DNA of 15,065 bases, from contig CALAZS010000215.1 in NCBI GenBank assembly GCA_937926265.1, forward strand, positions 1-15,065. Reading direction: 5' to 3'. The notes beneath the pieces were generated by a model that did not search any database, was not told the DNA's origin, and saw only the letters and a list, made by a program, of their open reading frames with translations. Within the stretch, counting starts at the first letter, position 1. Every line of letters starts with the position of its first letter. This DNA comes from an uncultured Gammaproteobacteria bacterium. Its GTDB lineage: Bacteria; Pseudomonadota; Gammaproteobacteria; Chromatiales; Chromatiaceae. Both the position numbers and the translations under genes were made by a program. Shown one piece after another: positions 6,997 to 13,502 of the stretch.

Positions 6997-7293
6997 ATGA
7001 GTGTAAGCGCAACTGAGCAGGGCAATACGGTAACCATCAAGGTTACTGGTCGTTTCGATTTTTCTGCGCACCAGGAGTTTATTGCGGCATACCGTGATAT
7101 ACCAAAAGGTGAAAAAGATTTTGTTGTAGATCTATCGGGCACGGAATACATGGATAGTTCGGCAATGGGTATGCTGTTACAACTGCGGGAACATGCCAGC
7201 AAGAGCGGCCAGGTCTCTTTGGCAAACGCCAATGCCAATATCCAGGAAATCCTGAAAATTGCCAATTTCGACAAGCTATTTAATGTCAGCTGA
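6997..7293 (+). CDS. STAS anti-sigma-factor-antagonist-type protein (second of a paralogous pair)
   Basis: This 98-residue single-domain STAS protein has the phosphorylatable D-S-S motif in MDSSAMGMLL (about 52-61), the site that SpoIIE-type phosphatases and RsbW-type kinases act on in this family. GAGGTG lies just upstream of the ATG, a better ribosome site than that of the paralogue at 4904. It sits 22 bases after the REC-PP2C-HATPase gene and is probably the last gene of the cluster, since the next gap is 69 bases and contains a candidate promoter for ychF. It is similar to, but clearly diverged from, the other STAS protein, with conserved termini and a different exposed middle (SGQVSLANANANIQEI). 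The two may therefore share the upstream enzyme but bind different outputs. Confidence 0.92.
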   Translation: MSVSATEQGNTVTIKVTGRFDFSAHQEFIAAYRDIPKGEKDFVVDLSGTEYMDSSAMGMLLQLREHASKSGQVSLANANANIQEILKIANFDKLFNVS

Positions 7294-7303
7294 TATTAAG
7301 TAA

Positions 7304-7332
7304 CTGACTATCGTCCGGTTTTCCGCTATTCT
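7304..7332 (+). promoter_or_regulatory. Candidate sigma70 promoter for ychF
   Basis: CTGACT (7304-7309) and TATTCT (7327-7332) are separated by 17 bases and each match consensus at 4 of 6 positions. The expected start is near 7339, giving a leader of about 25 bases before the ychF ATG at 7363. No terminator separates it from the preceding STAS gene, so read-through is also possible. Confidence 0.4.
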
Positions 7333-7362
7333 TCGCGCTTTTGATTATCGGGAAATCAGTCG

Positions 7363-8454
7363 ATGGGATTTAAATGCGGTATTGTCGGTTTGCCAAATGT
7401 TGGTAAGTCGACATTGTTTAATGCCTTAACTCAAGCCACTATTGCAGCAGAGAACTATCCTTTCTGTACTATCGATCCCAATGTTGGGGTTGTGCCTGTC
7501 AATGATCCCCGGCAAACGGTCATATCCGACATAGTAAAACCTCAAAATATCATCCCTACCACCATGTCTTTCGTGGATATTGCCGGCCTGGTTGCCGGGG
7601 CATCCAAGGGTGAAGGGCTGGGTAACAAGTTCCTGGCAAATATCCGAGAAACAGATGCCATCTGCCACGTAGTACGTTGTTTTGAAAATGACGATATTGT
7701 GCATGTATCCGGTAAGGTCGATCCGATCGCCGATGCCGAAGTGATTAACACTGAACTGGCGCTGGCTGACCTTGAGTCGATTGAAAAAGCCCTGGATAAA
7801 GTGACGCGTCAGGCAAAAACCGGCGATAAAAAAGTGCTGGCCAGGAAAGCCCTGCTTGAGAAGGTCAACGAACATCTGGCAGAAGGCAAGCCTGTTCGTA
7901 CGCTGGAGCTAAATGAAGATGAGCAACTGGCACTTAAAGACTTTCAGCTGATTACCAACAAGCCTGTACTGTACATTGCCAACGTTAATGAAGATGGTTT
8001 CGAGAACAATCCTTCCCTGGATGCATTAACCGAACTGGCTAACCAGGAAGAAGCCAAAATCGTTGCTGTTTGTGCATCAATTGAAGCTGAAATAGTTGAG
8101 CTGGAAGATGACGAAAAAATCGAATTTCTCGCTGAAATGGGCCTGGATGAGCCTGGCCTGGATCGTGTGATCCGAGCTGGTTATGCGCTACTAGGATTGC
8201 AGACTTATTTCACTGCCGGTGAAAAAGAGGTGCGTGCCTGGACAGTTCCGGTTGGTGCCACGGCACCCCAGGCGGCCGGGGTAATCCACACAGATTTTGA
8301 ACGTGGTTTTATCCGTGCAGAAGTCATCGGTTACGATGACTTTGTTGAATTCAAAGGTGAACACGGCGCCAAGGATGCCGGCAAACTGCGATCAGAGGGT
8401 AAGGACTACATCGTTAAGGATGGGGATGTTATTCATTTCCGCTTTAATGTCTAA
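7363..8454 (+). CDS. ychF: YchF, redox-regulated ATPase / Obg-family GTPase-like protein
   Basis: YchF is a universal Obg-family P-loop NTPase that associates with ribosomes and prefers ATP. The length of 363 residues is exactly typical. The P-loop GLPNVGKS is at 9-16 and the G3 motif DIAG at 72-75. The usual N-K-x-D specificity motif is replaced by NVNE (207-210), the N-x-x-E signature explaining ATP preference. His114 (DIVH), reported as important for hydrolysis, is present in the context CHVVRCFEND. A C-terminal TGS domain occupies about 278-361 and ends GDVIHFRFNV. The start context MGFKCGIVGLPNVGKS is the family's standard N-terminus. The gene is likely a separate housekeeping unit, not part of the chemotaxis cluster. 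Confidence 0.97.
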   Translation: MGFKCGIVGLPNVGKSTLFNALTQATIAAENYPFCTIDPNVGVVPVNDPRQTVISDIVKPQNIIPTTMSFVDIAGLVAGASKGEGLGNKFLANIRETDAICHVVRCFENDDIVHVSGKVDPIADAEVINTELALADLESIEKALDKVTRQAKTGDKKVLARKALLEKVNEHLAEGKPVRTLELNEDEQLALKDFQLITNKPVLYIANVNEDGFENNPSLDALTELANQEEAKIVAVCASIEAEIVELEDDEKIEFLAEMGLDEPGLDRVIRAGYALLGLQTYFTAGEKEVRAWTVPVGATAPQAAGVIHTDFERGFIRAEVIGYDDFVEFKGEHGAKDAGKLRSEGKDYIVKDGDVIHFRFNV

Positions 8455-8479
8455 ATGCGTTTTCGCTGATTGGGTAATA

Positions 8480-8508
8480 TTGACAAAGTAGTGCTAAATT
8501 ACTATTAT
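8480..8508 (+). promoter_or_regulatory. Strong sigma70 promoter with GC-rich discriminator for tRNA-Met
   Basis: A perfect TTGACA (8480-8485), 17-base spacer and TATTAT (8503-8508; 5 of 6 to consensus) are followed by CGCGCGCC (8509-8516). A GC-rich discriminator at this position is the known mark of stable-RNA promoters under stringent control by ppGpp. The expected transcription start near 8515 is a few bases before the mature tRNA 5' end. Confidence 0.88.
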
Positions 8509-8522
8509 CGCGCGCCTTAAAT

Positions 8523-8599
8523 GGCTATGTAGCTCAGCTGGTTAGAGCACAGCATTCATAATGCTGGGGTCAGTGGTTCAAGTCCACTCATAGCTACCA
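8523..8599 (+). tRNA. Elongator tRNA-Met (anticodon CAT)
   Basis: This is a 77-base cloverleaf. The acceptor stem GGCTATG (8523-8529) pairs with CATAGCT (8589-8595), with one G-U pair at the end. The anticodon stem CAGCA/TGCTG encloses loop TTCATAA with anticodon CAT. The T arm is AGTGG-TTCAAGT-CCACT (8572-8588), with discriminator A and encoded CCA (8597-8599). It closely resembles E. coli metT and not initiator tRNA, which has an unpaired 1-72 C-A. A tRNA-Ile with modified CAT anticodon is less likely given the match to the elongator Met body. It has its own promoter and terminator. Confidence 0.95.
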
Positions 8600-8611
8600 T
8601 ATCAATAAATC

Positions 8612-8635
8612 AGCCCGCTTTTGCGGGCTTTTTTG
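8612..8635 (+). terminator. Intrinsic terminator of the tRNA-Met unit
   Basis: The 7-bp stem AGCCCGC (8612-8618) / GCGGGCT (8623-8629) with a TTTT loop is followed by a T-run. It lies 12 bases after the tRNA CCA and should end the single-tRNA transcript. Confidence 0.9.
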
Positions 8636-8717
8636 TTTCTGTTTCCATGTCTTTTCTAAAGATTCCCGGGATTCGGCCGCTAACTTATTAATACCGGGGC
8701 CAAAAAAATACTTATAC

Positions 8718-10607
8718 ATGTCCAACCAGCAAAATTTTGACAAGCAATCATTTGCGAGAAATCTCGTTAGTATGGTTATTGTAAGTTTTGTTCTTTTCCT
8801 GGGCACCCTGGCTTTTATTTACTACAACAATTTCAATAATCTGAATGAGTTCACCGGGTTATTAAATGCCTCTGAGTCCAGTAGTAAGAAAATGCAGCTA
8901 TTCAGTGAATTTGCTGAACTGGCCAGGGGGAGAACCCGCAATACCATTCAGATTCTCGAAACCGAAGATCCCTTTGAACAGGATGAGCTTAACCAGGAGC
9001 TCGAGGGTTATGCAGCACGCTTTGCGGAAATTCGTGAGACGCTTGACCAGATGCCTTTTAGTCCCGAGGACGAAAAGCTATACATGTCAGCATTTGAGTG
9101 GGTACCCAAAATTCTGCCCCAGCAAAGGGAAGCGGTCAGGTTACTGATTTACGAAGATGATATCGAACAGGCCCGTGAACTGATTTACGGGCGCGTTTTG
9201 CCCGGACAGCAGAAAATCATTGATATTTTTTCTGAATTGATCCGGCGTGAGCAGGGCTACATCAGCCAGAACTCCCAGCAAATCAATGCTTCAATGCTTC
9301 GGGTTAACAACCAGAACACACTGCTTTTTGGTTTCATCCTGGTTTTGTTTCTGATTGTGTCGGTATTAATTGTCCGGCGTATTTACAGGATTCAAAAGCA
9401 GGTTTCGGATGCTTATGAAACCCTCGAAGATGCTATCGATGAACGGACCAATGATTTGAAACTGGCCAGGGATGCAGCGGTGATGGCGAGTAAATCCAAG
9501 TCTGAATTTCTTTCCAGCATGAGTCATGAATTAAGAACCCCGCTCAATGCCATTATAGGTTTTTCGCAGTTGCTGGAATTTGAGGATCTTACCGAGCCCC
9601 AGGCTGACAGCGTTAAGGAAATTCATACTGCAGGAAAGCATTTGCTAGATTTGATTAACGAAGTGCTGGATTTAGCCAGGATTGAAGCAGGTCGCATGTC
9701 AGTGAAGCTTGAGACGCTTGAACTTGATCCGGTTTTGCAGGAAGTCAAGGCAATGGCTGATCCACTAGCCAGGCGCCATGGTATTTCCATGTCTTTCGTA
9801 GAGGATGTTGATATTGCTGTTATTTCTGACAGGACGCGTTTAAAACAGGTCATGCTTAATTTGCTCAGTAATGCCATCAAGTACAACAGGCCGAATGGCT
9901 CAGTGTCGGTTTTTGTTGAGCACATACATGAATTTGTCCGTATTTCTGTAAAAGATACCGGGCGGGGTATTTCACCCGATCAGCGCGAAGCTCTATTTGA
10001 ACCATTCAACAGGCTGGGAGCAGAGGGAAGCGAGATTGAAGGAACCGGTATTGGCATGATGGTCACCCGGCAGTTTGTAGAGTTAATGAACGGACGTATT
10101 GATTTTGAATCCGAACCGGGTGAGGGGTCGGTCTTCTGGGTTGATTTGCCGTTATATACTGAAGAGGCTACCGGGGATACCAGTGATTCAGTGGACGAAG
10201 GCTTAATAAATAAAATCAGTAAAACCACGCTTCAGGCTGGCAAGGAAATTCTCTATATCGAAGATAATCCGGCAAACCTGAAGTTTATGGAAAAAGTATT
10301 TGAGAAAGAAATGCCCTGTAATCTAATGACAGCCAGCGACGGATTAAAAGGCCTGGAAATGGTTAAAACGCTGCAGCCTGCACTGGTGTTACTCGATATC
10401 AATCTTCCCGGTATGAATGGCCTGGAAATTTTGAATCATCTAAAAAATGATCCTGAAACCAGGCAGATTCCGGTGCTGATGGTTTCTGCCAATGCCATGT
10501 CAGAAAGTATTTCCAGGGCAATGGATTCCGGCGCTGCGGGTTATCTGACCAAGCCGATTGAAGTCAATAATTTGAAAGAATCAGTCAGTGAGCTGATTCA
10601 CTGCTGA
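8718..10607 (+). CDS. Hybrid sensor histidine kinase with C-terminal receiver
   Basis: This 629-residue membrane kinase of unknown signal appears to be an orphan, with no response-regulator gene beside it. It has two membrane segments (about 15-36 and 202-220) around a periplasmic region of about 165 mostly helical residues, suggestive of a four-helix bundle sensor. A short coiled coil leads to the HisKA domain, with phospho-acceptor His270 in SHELRTPLNAI. The HATPase domain has the N box around Asn385 (NLLSNAIKYN), G1 DTGRGI (413-418) and G2 GTGIGM (442-447). The receiver (about 508-628) is complete, with Glu515/Asp516, phospho-acceptor Asp560 (LLDINLPGMNG) and Lys612 (TKP). There is no Hpt domain, so onward transfer needs a separate protein. 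The ribosome site before 8718 is weak. Its 3' end overlaps a minus-strand gene by 10 bases. Confidence 0.95.
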   Translation: MSNQQNFDKQSFARNLVSMVIVSFVLFLGTLAFIYYNNFNNLNEFTGLLNASESSSKKMQLFSEFAELARGRTRNTIQILETEDPFEQDELNQELEGYAARFAEIRETLDQMPFSPEDEKLYMSAFEWVPKILPQQREAVRLLIYEDDIEQARELIYGRVLPGQQKIIDIFSELIRREQGYISQNSQQINASMLRVNNQNTLLFGFILVLFLIVSVLIVRRIYRIQKQVSDAYETLEDAIDERTNDLKLARDAAVMASKSKSEFLSSMSHELRTPLNAIIGFSQLLEFEDLTEPQADSVKEIHTAGKHLLDLINEVLDLARIEAGRMSVKLETLELDPVLQEVKAMADPLARRHGISMSFVEDVDIAVISDRTRLKQVMLNLLSNAIKYNRPNGSVSVFVEHIHEFVRISVKDTGRGISPDQREALFEPFNRLGAEGSEIEGTGIGMMVTRQFVELMNGRIDFESEPGEGSVFWVDLPLYTEEATGDTSDSVDEGLINKISKTTLQAGKEILYIEDNPANLKFMEKVFEKEMPCNLMTASDGLKGLEMVKTLQPALVLLDINLPGMNGLEILNHLKNDPETRQIPVLMVSANAMSESISRAMDSGAAGYLTKPIEVNNLKESVSELIHC

Positions 10608-11035
10608 GAGGCGATCTCAATTTCCTGTGCCGGAATGGCTTTATCCCGGTATTTTTCATCCGCCAGCATCAGTGCTTTGTAAAACTCACCGGTCAGGCGT
10701 TGCTGAAGTTCTTCAAGGTTTTCCTCGAAAAATGTGGTATTCATTGGCAGGTGCTGGCTGTTGGCATCACGGTCTTCAGCTACCAGGAAATCCCAGCTGA
10801 TTTGCACCGGAATGGCATGTTGCTGTGATTCGGGTTTTTGCTGTGTAAACATGATTTTATTATCGGATATCACAGCCAGCATGCCGAGTTTATCAATAGG
10901 TATGACAACCTGGTCTTTCTCTGCCCGAATAAGAATTCCCATGGATAACTTGTAACAGCTACTGTGAACCATGGTCGATGCATGGCTGAGTGTTTTGGGA
11001 ATATAAAAGTGATAGGAATTTAGTGAACTGGTCAT
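10598..11035 (-). CDS. Hypothetical protein, 145 residues, family not recognised
   Basis: I do not recognise this protein. It is the only substantial open frame between the kinase gene and adk. Its composition is ordinary for a soluble cytoplasmic protein, with no signal peptide, no membrane segment and a single cysteine (Cys27). The first half is beta-like (MGILIRAE at 32-39, QVVIPI, MLAVIS, IMFTQQ). The second half (about 102-135) is an amphipathic acidic helix rich in Glu, Gln and Leu. No clear ribosome site precedes ATG at 11035; Met22 and Met32 are alternative starts, also without one. It is transcribed convergently with the kinase, overlapping its last 10 bases, and divergently from adk across an AT-rich region. 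A small beta-barrel domain protein is one guess, with nothing decisive visible. Confidence 0.68.
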   Translation of the reverse strand: MTSSLNSYHFYIPKTLSHASTMVHSSCYKLSMGILIRAEKDQVVIPIDKLGMLAVISDNKIMFTQQKPESQQHAIPVQISWDFLVAEDRDANSQHLPMNTTFFEENLEELQQRLTGEFYKALMLADEKYRDKAIPAQEIEIASQQ

Positions 11036-11098
11036 AAGGCTATTATCGTTTTAATAACCTGGTGAGTACAGAGGCATTACAGTTTTAAATATAAATAA

Positions 11099-11123
11099 AA
11101 TATTATTAGATATTAATAATATT
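11099..11123. repeat. AT-only inverted repeat in the divergent adk intergenic region
   Basis: Perfect 10-bp arms AATATTATTA (11099-11108) and TAATAATATT (11114-11123) flank GATAT. It lies 64 bases upstream of the minus-strand gene start and 119 before adk. The rest of the 206-base gap is AT-rich with no gene and no convincing -35/-10 pair. It could be an operator, an UP-element-like region or a low-complexity coincidence. Confidence 0.6.
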
Positions 11124-11241
11124 AATTAAATATTCTGCGTCGTGATCTAATTAACCCGCAAAGACTGTGTTAAAGTCGGCTCCAGTTTTTTTCTCATGGT
11201 CCATTTTTGGGCAGTTTTTTAATTTTTAATAGGACACAGTC

Positions 11242-11883
11242 ATGCGTTTGATTCTTCTTGGTGCGCCGGGTGCAGGTAAAGGTACCGTAGCAAAACTTCT
11301 TACAAAAATGGACGGCTCAGTTCAGATTTCAACAGGTGATATTCTTCGTGCTGCAGTAAAAGCAGGTACGGAACTGGGTAAAAAAGCCGAAGCTGCGATG
11401 ACAGCCGGTGAACTGGTTTCTGATGACCTGATCATGGGTATTATGGGAGAACGTCTTCTGGAAGATGACTGCAAACCCGGTTTCCTGCTGGATGGTTTCC
11501 CGCGCACAATTCCTCAGGCTGAGGCGCTGAAAGTTTTGCTGGAAAAACTGAATATCAAACTGGATGCTGCTGTGAACCTTAACGTTCCTCGTGATGTCAT
11601 CCTGGACCGTTTGACTACCCGTCGTACCTGTACTGACTGTGGCGCTATCTACAACGTCAAATCCAACCCGCCAAAACAGGAAGGTGTTTGTGATGCATGT
11701 GGTGGTTCTGTTGTTCAGCGTGATGATGAGACTGAAGAAGCCATTTCAAAACGTCTTGATGTTTTCAACGAGCAAACTGCTCCCCTGGTAGGTTTCTACG
11801 AAGGCGAAGGCATGTTGCTCGATATCAACGCAACTTCCAGTGACGCAGTAGTAGACGCTATCAAAGAAAAAATTGGTGCTTAA
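11242..11883 (+). CDS. adk: Adenylate kinase with cysteine-rich (zinc-type) LID
   Basis: The enzyme catalyses ATP + AMP = 2 ADP in the cytoplasm and sets the adenylate balance. It has 213 residues, the usual long-LID length. The P-loop GAPGAGKGT is at 7-15, the AMP-binding STGDILR at 30-36 and DGFPRT at 84-89. The LID holds Cys130/Cys133 (CTDCG) and Cys150/Cys153 (CDACG), the four-cysteine zinc site known from Gram-positive and some other adenylate kinases. The E. coli enzyme lacks it. AGGA at 11231-11234, 7 bases before the ATG, is its ribosome site. The codons are biased to those of highly expressed genes. The gene appears to be transcribed alone and is followed by hairpins and a terminator. 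Confidence 0.96.
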   Translation: MRLILLGAPGAGKGTVAKLLTKMDGSVQISTGDILRAAVKAGTELGKKAEAAMTAGELVSDDLIMGIMGERLLEDDCKPGFLLDGFPRTIPQAEALKVLLEKLNIKLDAAVNLNVPRDVILDRLTTRRTCTDCGAIYNVKSNPPKQEGVCDACGGSVVQRDDETEEAISKRLDVFNEQTAPLVGFYEGEGMLLDINATSSDAVVDAIKEKIGA

Positions 11884-11893
11884 CTGTACTGTC

Positions 11894-11941
11894 AATTCAG
11901 GCCGATCAGTCTGGTCAGACTGGTCAGGCTGGGCCTGAATT
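11894..11941 (+). repeat. Nested hairpin structure in the adk 3' region
   Basis: Outer arms AATTCAGGCC (11894-11903) and GGCCTGAATT (11932-11941) are perfectly complementary. Inside lies a second inverted repeat, CAGTCTG (11907-11913) / CAGACTG (11916-11922), and a direct repeat of CTGGTCAG. It begins 10 bases after the adk stop and ends just before the terminator. It could protect the adk mRNA 3' end or be part of a regulated leader for amt. Confidence 0.7.
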
Positions 11942-11942
11942 T

Positions 11943-11977
11943 AAACCCTGCCGGTGTTGAGCCGGACAGGGTTTTTT
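11943..11977 (+). terminator. Intrinsic terminator between adk and amt
   Basis: AAACCCTG (11943-11950) pairs with CAGGGTTT (11967-11974), continued by CCGG/CCGG with one bulged A and loop TGTTGAG. A run of six T follows (11972-11977). Only 26 bases separate it from the amt start. Confidence 0.9.
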
Positions 11978-12003
11978 GCTTTTAAACAAACAAGAAAAAA
12001 TAA

Positions 12004-13305
12004 ATGGTGTTAACTATGAAATTTTTCCCGCAATTATTGATTTTTTCCCTGTTGCCAAGTCTCGGATTGGCTTCAGAAAATGGTCTTAACGAGGCAAACA
12101 CAGCCTGGATTTTGACCTCAACGGCGCTGGTGCTGTTTATGACACTGCCTGGCCTGGCACTGTTCTACGGTGGTCTGGTCAGGAGTAAGAACGTACTGTC
12201 TGTGTTGATGCAGTGTTTTGCCATTGCAGGTGTTTCAAGCATTCTCTGGCTGATTGTTGGTTACAGCCTGGCTTTCGGTGAAGGAAATGACTGGATAGGT
12301 GATTTCAGTCGCGTCATGATGGGCGGTGTCGGCAAGGAAACCCTGTCTGGTGATATTCCTGAGAGTCTGTTCATGCTGTTCCAGATGACATTTGCCATTA
12401 TCACGCCGGCATTGATTGTTGGTGGCTTTGCTGAACGTATGCGTTTTTCAGCCATGCTGCTGTTTAGTGCGCTCTGGTTGCTTCTGGTTTATGTGCCAAT
12501 AACCCACTGGGTCTGGGGTGGCGGCTGGCTGGGTGACATGGGTCTTTATGACTTCGCCGGCGGTACCGTTGTGCATATCACAGCAGGTGTTGCAGCACTG
12601 GTTATTGCCGTTGTACTTGGCCCAAGACGCGGTTTTCCACAAACAGCGATGATGCCTCATAACATGACCATGACAGTAGCCGGTGCCGGTATGCTCTGGG
12701 TTGGCTGGTTTGGTTTTAACGGCGGTAGTGCACTGGCTGCCAACGGTGATGCAGCAATGGCAATGCTGGTGACCCATATTTCGGCTGCAACGGGTGCATT
12801 CACCTGGATGATGATCGAATGGAAAAAGCATGGTAAGCCCAGTGCCCTGGGTGTGGTAACCGGTATGGTGGCAGGTCTCGGTACCATTACCCCTGCTTCG
12901 GGTTTTGTTGGTCCTGCAGGCGCGCTGATTATTGGTCTGCTGGCTGGCTCAGTATGTTTTTCTGCCACCATGTATATCAAGCGTGTGCTGAAAATTGACG
13001 ATTCTCTTGATGTTTTCCCGGTTCACGGTGTCGGCGGTATTTTAGGTACCTTGCTGGCAGGTGTGTTCTCAGCGACTTCCCTGGGTGTGTTCAGTGGCTT
13101 CGGCTTCGCTGATGGCATCGATACCATGGGTCAACAGGTATGGGTTCAAACAATCGGTGTGGTTACAACTATCGTGTTCACAGCCGTTGTGACCTGGATT
13201 ATTCTTAAAATCGTCAAAGTCTTCGTACCGCTGCGTGTTGAAGAGGAAGAGGAAATTGAAGGTCTGGATGTTGTCCTTCACGATGAAAGAGGTTACGACC
13301 TGTAA
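12004..13305 (+). CDS. amtB: Ammonium transporter, Amt/MEP/Rh family
   Basis: This is an inner-membrane trimeric ammonium channel. An N-terminal signal peptide-like stretch (about 5-23, ending GLA-SE) precedes eleven expected membrane helices. Conserved positions match E. coli AmtB at a constant offset: Asp183 (D160), His191 and His341 (the pore pair H168/H318), and Phe130 and Phe238 (the gate F107/F215). The C-terminal tail GLDVVLHDERGYDL is the family's cytoplasmic segment contacted by PII protein, so control by GlnK is expected. However, no glnK gene lies next to it, unlike many amtB loci. The start is uncertain: ATG at 12004 has a weak purine-rich site, and ATG at 12016 begins directly with the signal peptide (MKFFPQLL). 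The terminator of adk lies just upstream. Confidence 0.96.
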   Translation: MVLTMKFFPQLLIFSLLPSLGLASENGLNEANTAWILTSTALVLFMTLPGLALFYGGLVRSKNVLSVLMQCFAIAGVSSILWLIVGYSLAFGEGNDWIGDFSRVMMGGVGKETLSGDIPESLFMLFQMTFAIITPALIVGGFAERMRFSAMLLFSALWLLLVYVPITHWVWGGGWLGDMGLYDFAGGTVVHITAGVAALVIAVVLGPRRGFPQTAMMPHNMTMTVAGAGMLWVGWFGFNGGSALAANGDAAMAMLVTHISAATGAFTWMMIEWKKHGKPSALGVVTGMVAGLGTITPASGFVGPAGALIIGLLAGSVCFSATMYIKRVLKIDDSLDVFPVHGVGGILGTLLAGVFSATSLGVFSGFGFADGIDTMGQQVWVQTIGVVTTIVFTAVVTWIILKIVKVFVPLRVEEEEEIEGLDVVLHDERGYDL

Positions 13306-13317
13306 TTCATATCAGTC

Positions 13318-13341
13318 TGGCCGGAACATTCGTTCCGGCCA
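13318..13341. repeat. Hairpin after amtB, without a U-tract
   Basis: TGGCCGGAAC (13318-13327) and GTTCCGGCCA (13332-13341) form a perfect 10-bp GC-rich stem with loop ATTC, 12 bases after the stop. The following bases are AAAAACTC, and neither strand shows a T-run. It may be a 3'-end protecting structure or a non-canonical terminator. Confidence 0.75.
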
Positions 13342-13442
13342 AAAACTCTTTAGCTATTCAATAATTAACTAATATAGTTATATCGTTTACTGAGAAAATA
13401 GCGTTAATTGCGTTTATTTCCTCAAGTTTTTTGATTTTTTCT

Positions 13443-13471
13443 TTGAACTTTTCTTAATCTGACATTAGTAT
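13443..13471 (+). promoter_or_regulatory. Candidate sigma70 promoter for fccAB
   Basis: TTGAAC (13443-13448), 17 bases, TAGTAT (13466-13471); each hexamer matches consensus at 4 of 6. The predicted start, near 13478-13480, falls directly before the 22-bp palindrome. A weaker alternative is TTGATT (13431-13436), 16 bases, CTTAAT (13453-13458). Confidence 0.42.
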
Positions 13472-13480
13472 TACAACCTG

Positions 13481-13502
13481 CTATTTATATGCATATAAAT
13501 AG
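13481..13502. promoter_or_regulatory. Perfect 22-bp palindrome, candidate operator for fccAB
   Basis: The half-site CTATTTATATG (13481-13491) is followed directly by its exact reverse complement (13492-13502). Its position just downstream of a candidate promoter suggests a dimeric regulator site. Alternatively, it forms a hairpin at the mRNA 5' end. I do not recognise the regulator. Confidence 0.6.

Noticed and set aside
11957..12003. A sigma54 or NtrC-type promoter before amtB, suggested by TTGC at 11976-11979.
   Set aside because: There is no GG at the required distance upstream and no NtrC dyad. Not supported.
13420..13480. FNR-type site (TTGAT-N4-ATCAA) in the fcc upstream region.
   Set aside because: Only one TTGAT half-site is present; the second half is missing at the needed spacing.
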